NCBI GenBank assembly: GCA_946811695.1
Contig: OX328125.1
Location: 97,040,688-97,104,687, forward strand
Reading direction: 5' to 3'
From: Gonocerus acuteangulatus
Lineage: Eukaryota; Arthropoda; Insecta; Hemiptera; Coreidae
DNA length: 64,000 nucleotides
Shown here: positions 22,601-35,039 of the stretch, piece by piece
How positions within the stretch are numbered: position 1 is the first letter of the stretch
Layout of the letters: every line of letters starts with the position of its first letter
Program-made: the position numbers and the translations under genes
Notes under the pieces: generated by a model
Database searches by the model: none
The model's input: the letters and a program-made list of their open reading frames with translations, nothing else
Told to the model about the DNA's origin: nothing

Positions 22601-23240
22601 GATTTGAAAGTGGACAGAAAACAAGGCATCTTAAACTGCAGTTGGAGAGGGATGAAAGAAGAATTGACCAAAATATCCGCCAGAATCCCATTGTAAATGC
22701 TCCTACCGTAGCAACGGAGTTTAAACAAGAAACTGGAACGAAGGTAAGCCCATGGAATGGAAGATTTCTCGGATCTATGGCTATTTCTGTTCTGGGACCA
22801 TATACCCCTGCACCAGCCCTCTCATCCTTAAGGGAGCCATCCGTGTACCACATCAATGAGTCTCTTTGGAAACTTTCCTGTCCTTCCTCCCAGCTCTGTC
22901 GACTAGGTATGACAACACTGAACTGCTTGTCAAAGACAAGTGTCCGTGTCGTCTATCCGACCGGGTGAGGCATAAATCGCTCTCTTTTAGTCTTTTCAAA
23001 ATCCTGAGATGTCCCCTAGTCTCATTCTTGCTCACTTTGAGGGACTGAATTCTCAGTGCACCAATCAGGGCCTCTCGCTTGATGCGGATAGCTAGCGGTG
23101 TTAATCCTATGATTGCTTCCATCGCTGCAGTAGGGCCTGATGAGCCCCTGTGATTCCCAGGCATGCTAGCCTTTGGACTCTTTCTAGCCTGCTGGCTGCG
23201 GTCAAGCCTTGAAGACATTCTTCAAGAGGTTATCCAAAGT
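22575..23240 (-). pseudogene. R1/I-like LINE fragment (RT end and RNase H)
   Basis: Minus strand: LACLGITGALRPTAAMEA and IGLTPLAIRIKREALI (RT C-terminal region), then WYTDGSLKDERAGAGVYGP, the RNase H start. Frames are broken and the 3' part is lost. Confidence 0.7.
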
Positions 23241-23404
23241 GACGGGTCCACTATTAAATATTGAACATTATCTTAACTTTTTTAATTTTTGTTTATAATT
23301 CCGATTACTTTTTTTATCGAATATACTCATACTTGTTTTTATTAATTTAGCATAAATATGCTTTAACGGCGACTAAACTGGAAAAAGAAACGTTATAAAA
23401 AAGT

Positions 23405-23720
23405 GCCCGCTGGCGTTCGCGCCTGCGCAGTGGCATTCGTGCACGCGTAGTGGAGTTCGCGCATGCTCAGTTGCGTTCGCGTATGCGCAGTGGCGTTCGA
23501 GCTTGCGCAATGGCGTTCGCGCGTGCGCAGTGGCCATGTACGAAAAAAATGACTGTATGTTATAGAGTACGTTACATCAGTTTGTCGGTTGGACCTAGCG
23601 TTACAAAAAAGTGTCACAAGAAGGTGTCCACTGGCGTTCATGGTGGTCATGTATGAAAAAGAAGGCGATATTTTATACAGTACATTACATAGGTTTGTCG
23701 GGTGGACCTAAAGCATATTT
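23405..23720. repeat. GC-rich 22-bp minisatellite and dimeric flank
   Basis: About six units of TGGCGTTCGCGCRTGCGCAG type at 23405-23535. The following ~70 nt (GTGGCCATGTACGAAAAA...GTTTGTCGGTTGGACCTA) is repeated at 23640-23712. Confidence 0.75.
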
Positions 23721-23927
23721 ATGTTCCTGAATTTGAGCAGAAGGCACTAAAGGAAATAATGTAATTTTTTTTTTACTATTTAATATATGTTAATTGTATG
23801 AAATTGATCTCATTTGCACCGTTTTTATGTGGCTTATAAATGTCTGAAAGATTATTTCTTTTTAGCCACAATTATATTAAGGAATGACGAAATACCGAGA
23901 CTTTAGTTTTTCAGATTACTTTTCATT

Positions 23928-23933
<6 letters not shown>

Positions 23934-23984
<51 letters not shown>

Positions 23985-24430
23985 CATATATAAGCTGTGT
24001 GATTTGAAAGATCTATTTCGTTAACCAGCAGAATCCGTCCACCGGACGTTTTCGCGCGAAATAAACCGTAATGCGTTTTTGCGTTACTAATTGTAAGCTT
24101 CCAGTTACACATTTTATAAGTAGCGGATATCAGAAATTTAAGGAAATCATTTCTAAGGCCATATCTATAACAGATGTCGAGGAAAATGGAAAAACCGAGA
24201 TTTCTCTCGGAATTTTCGGTTATATTCTTATATATCTCCAAATTGGTTTTGGGAATCGTAGTGAATGAAAAGAATTTATTCAATAGCTTATTGAAATTTC
24301 CTAAGATACAGTTCTCGTGTGAGTTTTGACAGAGCGATCTCATTCAGAAAAAATCGGTGCTTGGAATGGAGTAATTTCCACTTAGTATACTGTCAGTTTC
24401 CTGTTCTGGCGGATATACTATTTTTTAACC
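23934..24430 (+). mobile_element. (TA)n plus Helentron-like family C
   Basis: TA tract, then GTTAACCAGCAGAATCCGTC, the family body, and AATTTCCACTTAGTATACTG. A second 3' end follows at 24870-24935 (GACGTAGTTCTTACGAGTCG and GACTTTTT). Confidence 0.5.
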
Positions 24431-25017
24431 AAAGCAATTTAGTGAAATTGATTTTTCGTTAATTCATCCAAAAAAAAAAAGAAAAAAAAGTAATTTCTTT
24501 CGGTCGGGTTAATGAAACAGAACACAGTACATTCGACACGTCACAACATAATTGGTAACAATGTTTGCATGACAAAAGCCAGATAGTAAGTAGAAAGAGA
24601 TTAGGGAAAAAAGATATAGTTTCATCACCAAAAAGTGAAAAAATAAATTAATAATAAATACTATTTTCGATTATTACTTGGCAATTATTTCAATCTGATT
24701 CTAATACAATCGCCACGACAGAAGAATGTGACATTTTTCAGGGTAAGAATAAAACAATTTTTTTTTTTTTTTTACAAATATAATTTTAAAAAAACCTGAA
24801 ACCGGGTAGGTAATCATAGGAATTATAGTGAATCTATTCGAAAGCTTATTACATTTCCTACTAATAAGGTTCTTATGCGGTTTACATATCTCATTGGAAG
24901 ATGACGTAGTTCTTACGAGTCGGACTTTTTATTTCTTTAAAAAAAATATTGAAACGTGTATAACTTTATATAACAAAATGTAATTTTTTAAACTCTTATG
25001 ATCGAATCCCTAAACCT
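24431..25017. other. Unassigned with family C 3' end
   Basis: AT-rich. Only the terminus near 24900-24935 is recognised. Confidence 0.35.
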
Positions 25018-25215
25018 CATGGGCGTATATAGAAAATAATTTCGGGAGGGGCTGGGAAAATTTCAGGGGGAGGGCTTGAGACCACTTCCGGGGTATGGAA
25101 TACTAACAATTTAGAACTTGGAATAGTTTTAACCAACTAAAACGCTATTACACCCAAAGTAAAATATTTGTTATGAACAAAGTATCTTATTTAATTTATT
25201 TTTAAGGTTTTTTTT
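25018..25215. mobile_element. hAT-type MITE family D, truncated
   Basis: Left CATGGGCGTATATAG and about 190 nt of body. The right end is gone. Confidence 0.65.
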
Positions 25216-25325
25216 CCCTTATTTTTAAGGCGTGCCAACCTTAGGGTCACTAACGCCATCGAATGAAAATCCTTAAGGGTTTATGACATTACCCTTTAAT
25301 CCTTTAAGGGTTTATGACACATTTT

Positions 25326-25444
25326 AGCACTTTCCTCCGAAGGAAAGTAGCTATTGAGGTTGGACTCATGACGGAATTTTTGAAAAATTTCTTCAAATCT
25401 TTATCGATCCTACCTAGTAGACACCGAAAATGACCCCCGTTAAA

Positions 25445-25505
<61 letters not shown>

Positions 25506-26428
25506 TGTTAACACGATAGCGGCCAGAGTTTTTGTTTTTTCGTCACGAAACTTGGTATACAGCATTCAATTAGCAAACGATTGAACGAGTTCGTTAACCA
25601 CGAAAGTCGGTCCACCGGAAGGGGGGGTTTACCCCGAACCCAAAACACTAATTTGACTATGTCAGCCGTAATATTTGTTATATTTCAACGAAACTTGGTA
25701 TTCGTGGTGGTAATATAGAGAGAAAAGTGAGATATAAAAATGAACTAAATAGGTTCATTAGAAGGGGGGGGTTTACTCCGGACCCACAATACCAATTCGC
25801 CACTACCAGCCGTGATTTTTGGTATATTTCGACGAAACTCGGTATTCGTAGTGGTAATCTACAGGTAAATATGTGTTGTAAAAATAAACTAAATCGGTTC
25901 ATTAGAAGCGGGGGGGGGGGGGGGGGGGGTTACTCCGGATCCAAATTCCTAATATACACATACCGGTCGTAATTTCTGCTGTATTGTAACGAAACGCGGT
26001 ATACGTCGTGGGTAACTCATGAGAAAGAAGTGTTGTAAAAATGAGCTGAATCGGTCAATCGGAAAGCGGGGGTTTAATTTGTAATATATTTCAATAGAAA
26101 AGCCCGCCAGACGTAGGTTCACAAAGCCGCCGCAAGGAGCGCTTTCTACCACTAGAGTGACTGTATCCTGTTCCTGCGTTAGATGAAAATACGATAATAT
26201 GAGGTTTTTTGTATTTATTACGTAGTGTAATAGGAACCATGTGTAAACATAACTCTGGAAGCAAATTAATAATTGATCAGTTACTCATTACAAATTTAAA
26301 AGAGAACTATTCATGTTTTTATTTTATTTATGTAGGATATTTTAAGCAAATTGTTCTGGAAAGCAGTCTACACTACCCAAATTCTGAGGAAAGTGCTTAG
26401 TTATGCAGCTCCTGCGTGACGGACTTTT
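25326..26428 (+). mobile_element. Helentron-like family B, complete
   Basis: Same as 16546-17987 without the palindrome: subterminal repeats, hairpin, (TA)n at 25448-25501, core units with G-runs, GCAGCTCCTGC hairpin and terminal T-run. Confidence 0.65.
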
Positions 26429-26429
26429 A

Positions 26430-27899
26430 TTCGCTTAAGAATGAGGTAGGAATGTGGAAGTCGAATTGAGAAAATTTCAACCACCGTTATTTTCGGTCTC
26501 TAGAGGTTCTGAAACGCAAAAATTTCTAGAAGGGAGGGAGGAACCACGCTAAAAGGTTGAATATTAATGTATAAATATTATATTTATAGTATTACTTGCA
26601 TTGGCCAAATGAAATATTGTAAGAAGGGGTTGGAAAAAAATAAAAAATATATTAATGAAAACTAAAACTAAATAAATGAAAGTGTTGCTAACTAGACTAC
26701 AAGATAATAGGAGTAGTACATTGTTTGGAATATTGTATCCTCGACATCAAGAAGCATTATGTCCATAAACCCAAACCCTCCTCTTCATCCTATGAAACAA
26801 AATGTCAGGCTCACAGGAACTGCATCATTCTGTTCACATCCCTGATGCCATTATTAAACCACAGAAGCAGTTATTGGTAGGTTTTGATCATTCGTAAAAA
26901 ATATAAAATAAAATCTTCAAGAGAAGGAGGATAAGATTTAAGGCGCCCTAACAGGAAACTTACAGTATCCTAAACGGAAATGACTCCCCCGCCTTTTCAA
27001 CGTTCGCTCCAGGAAAACACTATTACCAATAAGTTTCTCATTTCCTTACCTATTTTTACTAAAAATACTCATTTTACTGTTAAATGCAATTTAAACCAAC
27101 CAATTAAAAAGTAAGACAAACAGAGACAAAAACTCGTTCAAAGGAACAGAACTTTCAAAGTTTGAAGCACTTATTTCACCGATTGATTTTGCCCCAACAA
27201 AAATTTCTTCAGAACAACCTTTTTGTAGAGAATTTAGTAAGCTTCCTAATTGTCACCTTTAATTTACCTCAGATTCCTAACCTTTTTCGAGATATTTGAG
27301 AAGATATACAAAAATTCCAAAACTTTCATGTTCGTTAATAAAATAATTGTTTTCTATTACATCCTATGGAGGGAGGAAGGAACCACACAAATTAAATTAT
27401 TTGAATAGGAAAACAATTAATATACGATTTTCCTTTTTCAGTTTATGATGACCATGTATAAAATTACAAACCTAGTACGCCAGACAGATGTTGTTTAGCA
27501 AACAAGTTTGGATAAAAGATTGAACCATAGGTAAATAATAAAAGTAATTATATATGGATCATTCATACATCCAATTGATTGTAATGATTGAAAATTATTC
27601 TTTTGTGATTTCAGATTTGCTACTGAAAAGAAGAGGATTTTATGTATCTATAATGGTCGAATTAAACTATTATATATATTTTTTTTTTTTGGACTTTATT
27701 TCATTCCATTTTTTTCACATTGCCGTTCCAAAGAATGAAGAGGTAACTGGAGAAGTTTGACATATTGAGTTAAGAGCATCAATAGACTCAAAAATGAAGT
27801 TTCTTCATTAAAGATAGAGAGCGAAATTCCTGAAACTCATCGGAACGCTAGATAGCGACTGTGTCAATATTAGGGTTTTCACTGATCTGTTATATTTAT

Positions 27900-27903
<4 letters not shown>
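26430..27903 (+). repeat. Second copy of the terminal-exon segment
   Basis: Near-identical to 17990-19463. The right junction lies at ttatca|atatat, directly before the TA tract of the next family B element. Confidence 0.9.
27442..27498 (+). pseudogene. Duplicate copy of OR gene 1 terminal exon
   Basis: Acceptor, 18 codons and TAG stop are identical to 19002-19058, and the 3' flank with AATAAA (27537) is kept. No exons 1-5 precede it apart from those of gene 1, so it is either an orphan exon or an alternative last exon for gene 1. Use as an alternative exon would give the same protein with a different 3' end. Confidence 0.85.
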
Positions 27904-27965
<62 letters not shown>

Positions 27966-29016
27966 CTGTTAACACGATAGCGGCCAGAGTTTTTGTTTTT
28001 TCGTCACGAAACTTGGTATATAGCATTCAATTAGCAAACGATTGAACGCGTTCGTTAACCACCAAAGTCGGTCTACCGGAAGGGGGGGTTTACCCCGAAC
28101 CCAAAACACTAATTTGACCATGTAAGCCGTAATATTTATTATATTTCAACGAAACTTGGTATTCGTAGTGGTAATATAGAGAGAAAAGTGAGATATAAAA
28201 AGGAACTAAATCGGTTCATTAGGAGGGGGGGGGGGGGTTACTCCGGACCCACAATACCAATTCGCCACTACCAGCCGTTATTTTTGGTATATTTCGACGA
28301 AACTCGGTATTCGTAGTGGTAATCCACAGGTAAAGATGTGTTGTAAAAATAAACTAAATCGGTTCATTAGGAGGGGGGGGGGGGTTTACTCCGGACCCAC
28401 AATACCAATTCGGCACTACCAGCTGTGATTTTTGGTATATTTTGACGAAACTCGGTATTCGTAGTGGTAATCTACAGGTAAATATGTGTTGTAAAAATCG
28501 GTTCATTAGAAGGGGGGGTTTACTCCAGCCCAAATTCCTAATATACTCATACCGGTCGTAATTTCTGCTGTATTGAAACGAAACGCGGTATACGTCGTGG
28601 GTAACTCATGAGAAAGAATTGTTGTAAAAATGAGCTGAATCGTTCAATCGGAAAGCGGGGGTTTACTTTGTAATATATTTCAATAGAATAGCCCGCCAGA
28701 CGTAGGTTCACAAAGCCGCCGCAAGGAGCGCTTTGTACCTAGAGGGACTGTATCCTGTTCCTGCGTTAGATCAAAATACGATAATATGAGGTTTTTTGTA
28801 TTTATTACGTAGTGTAGTAGGTACCATGTGTAAACATAACTCTGGAAGCAAATTAATAATTGAACAGTTACTCATTACAAATTTAAAAGAGAACTATTCA
28901 TGTTTTTATTTTATTTATGTAGCATATTTTAAGCAAATTGTTCTGGAAAGCAGTCTACACTACCCAAATTCTGAGGAAAGGGCTTAGTTATGCAGCTCCT
29001 GCGTGACGGACTTTTT
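27904..29016 (+). mobile_element. Helentron-like family B, lacking left end
   Basis: Begins in (TA)n, then TGTGTCTGTTAACACGATAG, five core units of about 150 bp, right subterminal repeat and 3' hairpin, ending at CGGACTTTTT. Confidence 0.6.
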
Positions 29017-29019
29017 ACC

Positions 29020-29083
29020 GATCAAATCAAATTTCGGGGGTGGGGGCTGCAGCCCCCTCAGCCCCCCCTTATATACGCCCATG
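29020..29083. mobile_element. hAT-type MITE family D, right-end fragment
   Basis: Ends GGCTGCAGCCCCCTCAG ... TATATACGCCCATG. Confidence 0.6.
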
Positions 29084-29849
29084 CTTAACCTTCGCAATTT
29101 CAACGGTCAACGATCTACATTCAGGCCTATCTTCTCGTTTGACCAAGTGAGCATGAGTGAGATTACTGTGGCCTATTGTTATCCTCGACAGAACCACCAC
29201 ATCTCGCCTACTGTCTTGAGAAGAGATTTTCCATGCCGAGTTAGTGGATTTTATCTCTCTTAATTTTTTTGATCTCTTTTTCCAAGCGATTCATATTGCT
29301 ACAGCATCTGGCAGTAAGATGTTCGAGTAAGGAATACCTTCTTCAATTGCTTGTTTTGCTGATAAATACACTTTAGCGCTACCTCTTATACCATTGTGGC
29401 GCGGAACCAACATTTACTTGGGTTGCACTCTTCAGAAATTAACGTGCACAAATGTAACATGAGCCGAAATATAATTTACTCGCTACATGTATTCATCGTG
29501 TATTTTTCAAAATTTCAAATGTATCTATTAAAACACTAGATTCCGCCATTTATTTTCAATTCGCCATAAATTTCAAATGTTATATTGATTGAAACTCATA
29601 TTTACAAATGATCATCAAAATTCATCTTCTAGGCAAACTATGAATTAATAAGATTACCTTTTTAACCAATTGAAATGAAGTTTGAAAAGATATATAACTA
29701 GGCTATTTGTATACAGTTGTATGCTGCCCAATATATTTGTGTTGCAAACGTCTTCTTTTTAATAAATAATTTTTTCAAGATTCATTTTAAAATTCAATAT
29801 TTTCCATTAAATATTTCGTTATTCGTATCACTTATAATCATCGGATAAA
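29084..29849. other. Intergenic, unassigned
   Basis: No feature that I can support. Confidence 0.4.
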
Positions 29850-30520
29850 CATTTTCTGAACAACCTTATGTACGGATCCTTCATTTGATTCCTTCAAATC
29901 ATTTAAATAATTCAAAAGATAATAACTGGAAGGCGTAGTATAGGATTGAATATTCGAATAACACCAACAACTCTTGTATTTCCACCAAACTTCCGGATTG
30001 CTGTTTTATTATACAAATTCTTATAGAAATTTAAAGGGAAATCGGGAACTGAGAAAACTTTAAACAATAATTTAGCATTTTCTCTTGCCAAACATTGTAT
30101 TTGATCGATTGTTGGCAGATAATAAATAATGAGTCAATAAAAAGTTTCCGGAAAATCATCGGTTACCGTCAGAAATCTGTTTACTTCAAACAATCACTTG
30201 TATCTTTGGAGTGAAGAGGCGAACAGTCTCTAGGATCGGTGAGTAGCGAAGGTGGCCAGATTATGGCAATTCATATACAACATTTGTGAAAAACAACTAT
30301 GTTATAATAAATAGATTTATTTGAGAAAAGTATAATAATAATAAGTTAATAATTTATACTTTTAAAATTATAGAGTATTAGAGATTTTCCCTAAAATAAT
30401 ATCAATATTGAAGTCGAAAGAGAAACCGTTATTCAAATTAACTGTACTAAGTGAACATGCTTGATTTTTCGCGATTTATCTCTGTGAATATTCGATCTGG
30501 ACGGATTTAGAAGCTCATTA
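29850..30520 (+). repeat. Second copy of the block at 222-1240
   Basis: High identity over 29915-30262 with 590-955; weaker on both sides. A family C fragment follows it directly, as it does in the first copy. Confidence 0.6.
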
Positions 30521-30528
30521 GTAACGTA

Positions 30529-31110
30529 AAAAAGTCCGACTCGCAGGAACTGTGTCATTTTAGCGTTTTTACACAACCTTCCTTCCCCTAGTGTCATTTG
30601 GTAAGCCTGAAATAAATAGAGATAATATTTCTTCTGATGTTTTGTTAAATAATCCTATGAAATATTAAAGAAACATGAGATTTTTTAGGCGCTATTATGC
30701 GCAACAAAAAAAAAATCTCAGTTGCCCAAATTACTCAGAAGACATGTTAGAATTTCGCTCGGAAATCTCTATTACAAACAACAATAAATATCTTGTTTTT
30801 TAAACAAATTCATTTTACTGCTGTAAGCAATATCAAAATAACCGGACAAAAAAAGAACACTCAAATGAAATCCTTCTAGGATAAATAGTTCCATCGAAAA
30901 CTACTTGAGAACAGATTTTTTAGGAAATTCAGTAAGCATTCGAATGGTACCTTCCATAAACTCCGATTTCAAAACACTTATCGTGATATTTAAGAAAATC
31001 CTCAACTGTTCCTGCCTGTTAATAAAATATTAATTATTCTAATATTTCTTTAACTCCAAACCCAACAAAAATTTAAATATCATAGTTTCGATGATTGGGA
31101 ACATCTAGAA
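30529..31110 (-). mobile_element. Helentron-like family C
   Basis: Opens AAAAAGTCCGACTCGCAGGA on plus (the minus-strand 3' end) and runs through the GTTCCTGCCTGTTAATAAAA body. Confidence 0.55.
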
Positions 31111-31447
31111 AAACTGAATCCAACTTTTCTAAGTTCCCGGACCAAAAATCAGACTTGAAAACTACTTTTATTCCCTTTTTGTTTAAAAAAAAAAAAAAAA
31201 AATGTTTACAAATATCGCATTAAAATGTTTTTGTTCGCATTCCTAGGTTAGTAATCCTATAAATGTATACCTGGAATGCAAGCCAAAAGCGCTATGATTC
31301 GTTTTAAGCGAATTTCACGACAAAATACAGTCTACCGGGGAGTAGCTGGGGGCCAGCTGAATTTAGCTGGTTATCAAATTCGACCTTTTATATCGGGGAA
31401 AGTATTTTTACACCAACTTTTATCATAACCGGACCACTTTTAGTGCA

Positions 31448-31448
31448 G

Positions 31449-31491
<43 letters not shown>
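31448..31491. repeat. (TA)n microsatellite
   Basis: TA run abutting the second pogo-like copy. Confidence 0.95.
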
Positions 31492-31496
<5 letters not shown>

Positions 31497-32947
31497 AGAT
31501 GTTGTACCTTTGACCACTTAGCACAATTGAATTTTTTTTAGCTTGAATATTAAGGCTAAATTCTTTTTTTTTTTATTATTTCATTGTAATTACTATTATA
31601 TTGTTTATCATATTTAATTTTTTCAAGGTTCTAACTTTACATTTAATATTTTTTATTAATTTAAAAAAAAATAATTGTACAGTGGTCAAAGGTACAACAT
31701 GTAGTTGTACCTTTGACCATGGGGTGTTGTACCTCTGACCACCTAAAAACAACACAGCAATGCAGAAAAAAATTGTATTGTGTAATATTATAATTAATTG
31801 TAAGTTTAATAAATACAGTACAAGGATGTAAGCATAATAAAAAGCTATTATTGATATTATGTTATGCTTAATGTGCTGAAAAATCAATAGTAGGGTTTGG
31901 AAGTTAAGCCACAATGTCTTCAACATCAATATCATACAAATTTTCATCTCTCTCGTAAACTTGTCACTTAAAGTTTGTTTTTTCATTGGATCTTAAACAT
32001 TTAATACTACAGATCTCTGCGACTAAATATGTAATAGTATTTTTACTTTTATTTTTAACAAGTATAAAATTTCCTTTTTCCAAATCGTATTTTTCAAATC
32101 GTTGCTGGTTATCGACTTAACCTCACGACATTTATCAGATAGATCAACGTCACTTTCTCCTGAAGAAATTTCGGTGTCAGTATCAGAATCTGAACTGTCA
32201 TTAGAATAATTTTCTTTTTATTTACCACTTTTTTATGTGGCGTTTTACGTTTAGGGTGGTGCTTTCGTTGTTTTTTTTTGTTTTTTTTTTTTTTTTTTTT
32301 TTTCCACCTTCAATAATTAGCTTTTCAGGAATATCTGCCAGGATACCAGGTTTCCCTATAGGCCGGCCCCTATTTGACATTTCTCTTGCCTCCGCTTTTC
32401 GATGAGGTCTTACAACTTCAAGTGGAACGATAAGGAGCGATAGGTTCGAACTGCTACACTGAAGATTAATAAAGTCAGTTTGATCTTATTTAATTTATTA
32501 TTTTTTAAATTCTATGAAAAATTGAAGCATCCAATATTAATTTAAAAAAAAAATGTAGCAGAAGAACATAAACGTTGAATTATGTAAAAATTACTCAGGT
32601 GTGTTGTACCTTTGACCTGGTCAAAGGTACAACAACTAGTCGTGGTCAGAGGTACAGCACCCTGGTAGTGCAAATTAAAAAGTATGCTAAAAATTTTAGG
32701 GTTAAGATAAATCAATTTCAAAAGCTACACCATGTTTCTTATTGTAACACCTACTTTCTCAAATGATTTCCATCTAAAAAGACTTAATACAAAAAATATT
32801 ATGAGGCAAAACGTCATCAATAAATAACTTATATTTTTATGATAGAAATGGATAAGTATTTTTTGCAAGAATCCTCTTTGACTTGAATAATCCAAAGTAG
32901 TTTACACTAGTCCTCTAGTGAAGGAGCTAAACACTAATTAAACCAAA
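31492..32947 (-). mobile_element. pogo-like DNA transposon remnant, copy 2
   Basis: Inverse of 2378-3581 with an extra internal part (32000-32340) that encodes a serine/aspartate-rich tail (SDSDTDTEISSGESDVDLSD). Repeats TTGTACCTTTGACCA at 31501, 31683-31741 and 32601-32662. Frames are broken. Confidence 0.55.
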
Positions 32948-32985
32948 ATTTATAAAATGTTGCTACGTGCCGCGAAAGCCCCGGT

Positions 32986-32987
<2 letters not shown>

Positions 32988-33080
<93 letters not shown>
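32988..33080. repeat. (CT)n(TA)n microsatellite
   Basis: About 20 CT units followed by about 26 TA units. Confidence 0.95.
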
Positions 33081-33083
<3 letters not shown>

Positions 33084-33289
33084 CTGTTACCAAATACCTA
33101 GTCTGTTTGTTCCTTATAAAAATCCACACCGTTCGACCGATTTTGACCAAACTTGGCACACAGGTAGATCTTGATACGGCGGGTGTCATAGGCTTGGTCA
33201 AAAACGCCTACCGGCTGTCTGTAAGTATGTTTGTTCCTTTTACATTACCATACCGTTTGAACGATTTTGAGCAAACGTGGCACACATAT

Positions 33290-34140
33290 ACTCTCCTGCC
33301 AACAAAGTTTCGTCAACTCCTTGAAACCTCCCTATTATTCCCCCAGTTTGATTATGGTTGTTTGGTGTACAGTGGACTGTTTCATTCGTTTTATCCTCGG
33401 GATCCCCATAGACTCCCACATATCAAATTTCTATCAGGAGCTAAATTGGCTATTCCCTCTTTATCCTCGCCAGTACTTCCTCTGCTCAGTCCTTTACCAA
33501 GTAATTCAATCCCGAAGACATTCTTATATTTTTCAACTCTTTAAATTTAAATCCTCTGTAAATATCCAATGCTCCTTACTACGTCTCCAGCCTAAACCTG
33601 CATAATGATTTCAATATCCCCTTTATCCAATCCCTAGCCAAATCAGTCTATCAGAAGTTTCAGTCCAATCTCCCTGGCCATCCGAATCCTTTGATAAACT
33701 CTCTATCCTCCTTCCATAATCCACAAAATCCTCATAGAAGATTGAAGCGGCGGTGGCCTAGAGACAACTTGTTATAACATGCCATCTACAATGCTCAAAA
33801 TTTATTAATCTAGTGGGTTGTGTAATTGTACATATTCCCAAATCATGTCTCACAAAGCTATTGTTCAATAACCAGCAAAATTACTGGAAATATGTAAAGC
33901 ATATTGTTGTAATTATCAATAAAGGTTTAAAAAAAAAAAAAAAAAAAAAAAAATCCTCTGTTTACTCCCGTAACACCCCATCTCGTCCTCCCCATATTTA
34001 TATTCCTTCCCGCCGTACTGCATTATTCGAAAAGTCATTTGTCACCCGTGCCACCTCTGTCTGTCCGCCATTCTACCCAGGTAAAAACCTTTAAATCCAG
34101 ACTCTTCCACCACTTTCTATCCCTGCAAGATTCACCAAAT
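33290..34140 (+). pseudogene. LINE RT C-terminal fragment, interrupted
   Basis: Reads across frames LLFPQFDYGCLVY, CFIRFILGIPIDSHISNFYQ, ELNWL, QYFLCSVLYQVI and, after an insertion at 33562-33951, RRTALFEKSFVTRAT. This is the post-palm region of a non-LTR reverse transcriptase; the clade is not settled. Several frameshifts. Confidence 0.65.
33562..33951 (+). mobile_element. Jockey-clade LINE 3' end with 11-bp TSD
   Basis: A 5'-truncated insert encodes LHNDFNIPFIQSLAKSVYQK, HPNPLINSL and RRLKRRWPRDNLL, then a 3' UTR with AATAAA and a poly(A). It is flanked by AAATCCTCTGT on each side. Same family as 7810-8640. Confidence 0.85.
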
Positions 34141-34349
34141 CCCTAATGTATTTACAAGCTGTATTATTTATACCTTGCTTCACCACGGCCGATAAGTATT
34201 TTTTATATTGAGTTAAATAAGATATGATCAAAATTAAAGCTACTACATAAATTTGTACAGCTTATTATTGCACGGACTTGTGGAGGTAACCGTGCTTGTT
34301 TCCGTTGGAAAGTAAAAAAAAAAAAAAAATAAATAAAAAAAAGAAATAG

Positions 34350-34960
34350 AAAAAAAATACAACAACCGCTTAAAAAGTTAAAAAAAGAGACAAATACACG
34401 TTGAAAAGCATAAAACTAACAAATTTGAAGTTTTAAGCACTTGTCTCTTCGATTGACATCGCCCCACCGAACATTACAACAGAATTTAGTAACCTTTCGA
34501 ATAGCCGCCTTCCACTTACTACAAGTTCCCAACCGTTTTCGAGATATTTTAGAAAATATACTGAGATCCGAAAACTTTCGGTCACCAATCATACGATTTT
34601 TTTCCATATACTTCTCGTTTCTGAATACCCAAAAAGAAAATTAGTTTTGAAAAGTATTTCTATCAATTTTTCTGGTAAATGGCTACAGAACTCGCTTAAA
34701 AAATGGTTTCATTCGTTTTCCTACGTTAACGAATCTTTCGCACAAATTGTGCTCCAAAAACCATGTTCCAGTAAACGGATTCAACTGGTTAATGAACTTG
34801 ACCTTTCAAATGAGAAGAAAGATTTTTGTACCAATTGTTATCAAAATCGAACCGTTTTTGAGCTGATGAGGAACTTCTTAATAATTCAAACCTCCCTAAA
34901 AGTACTTAAACAGTTGAATAGCAAAAAACCTTTCTTAGCGAGTGTTTACAATCTAAACGT
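34350..34960 (-). mobile_element. Helentron-like family C
   Basis: Contains AAGCACTTGTCTCTTCGATT, TTTTCGAGATATTTT and, near 34790-34860, the family head (GTTAATGAACTTGACCTTTC ... AAAATCGAACC). Confidence 0.55.
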
Positions 34961-35039
34961 ATTGTCCGCGTAAAATTCCAAATTTTTGTGTCGTGGTTCG
35001 GGATATTATTACCTTGGATGGGCCATCACCACGGTGTAA

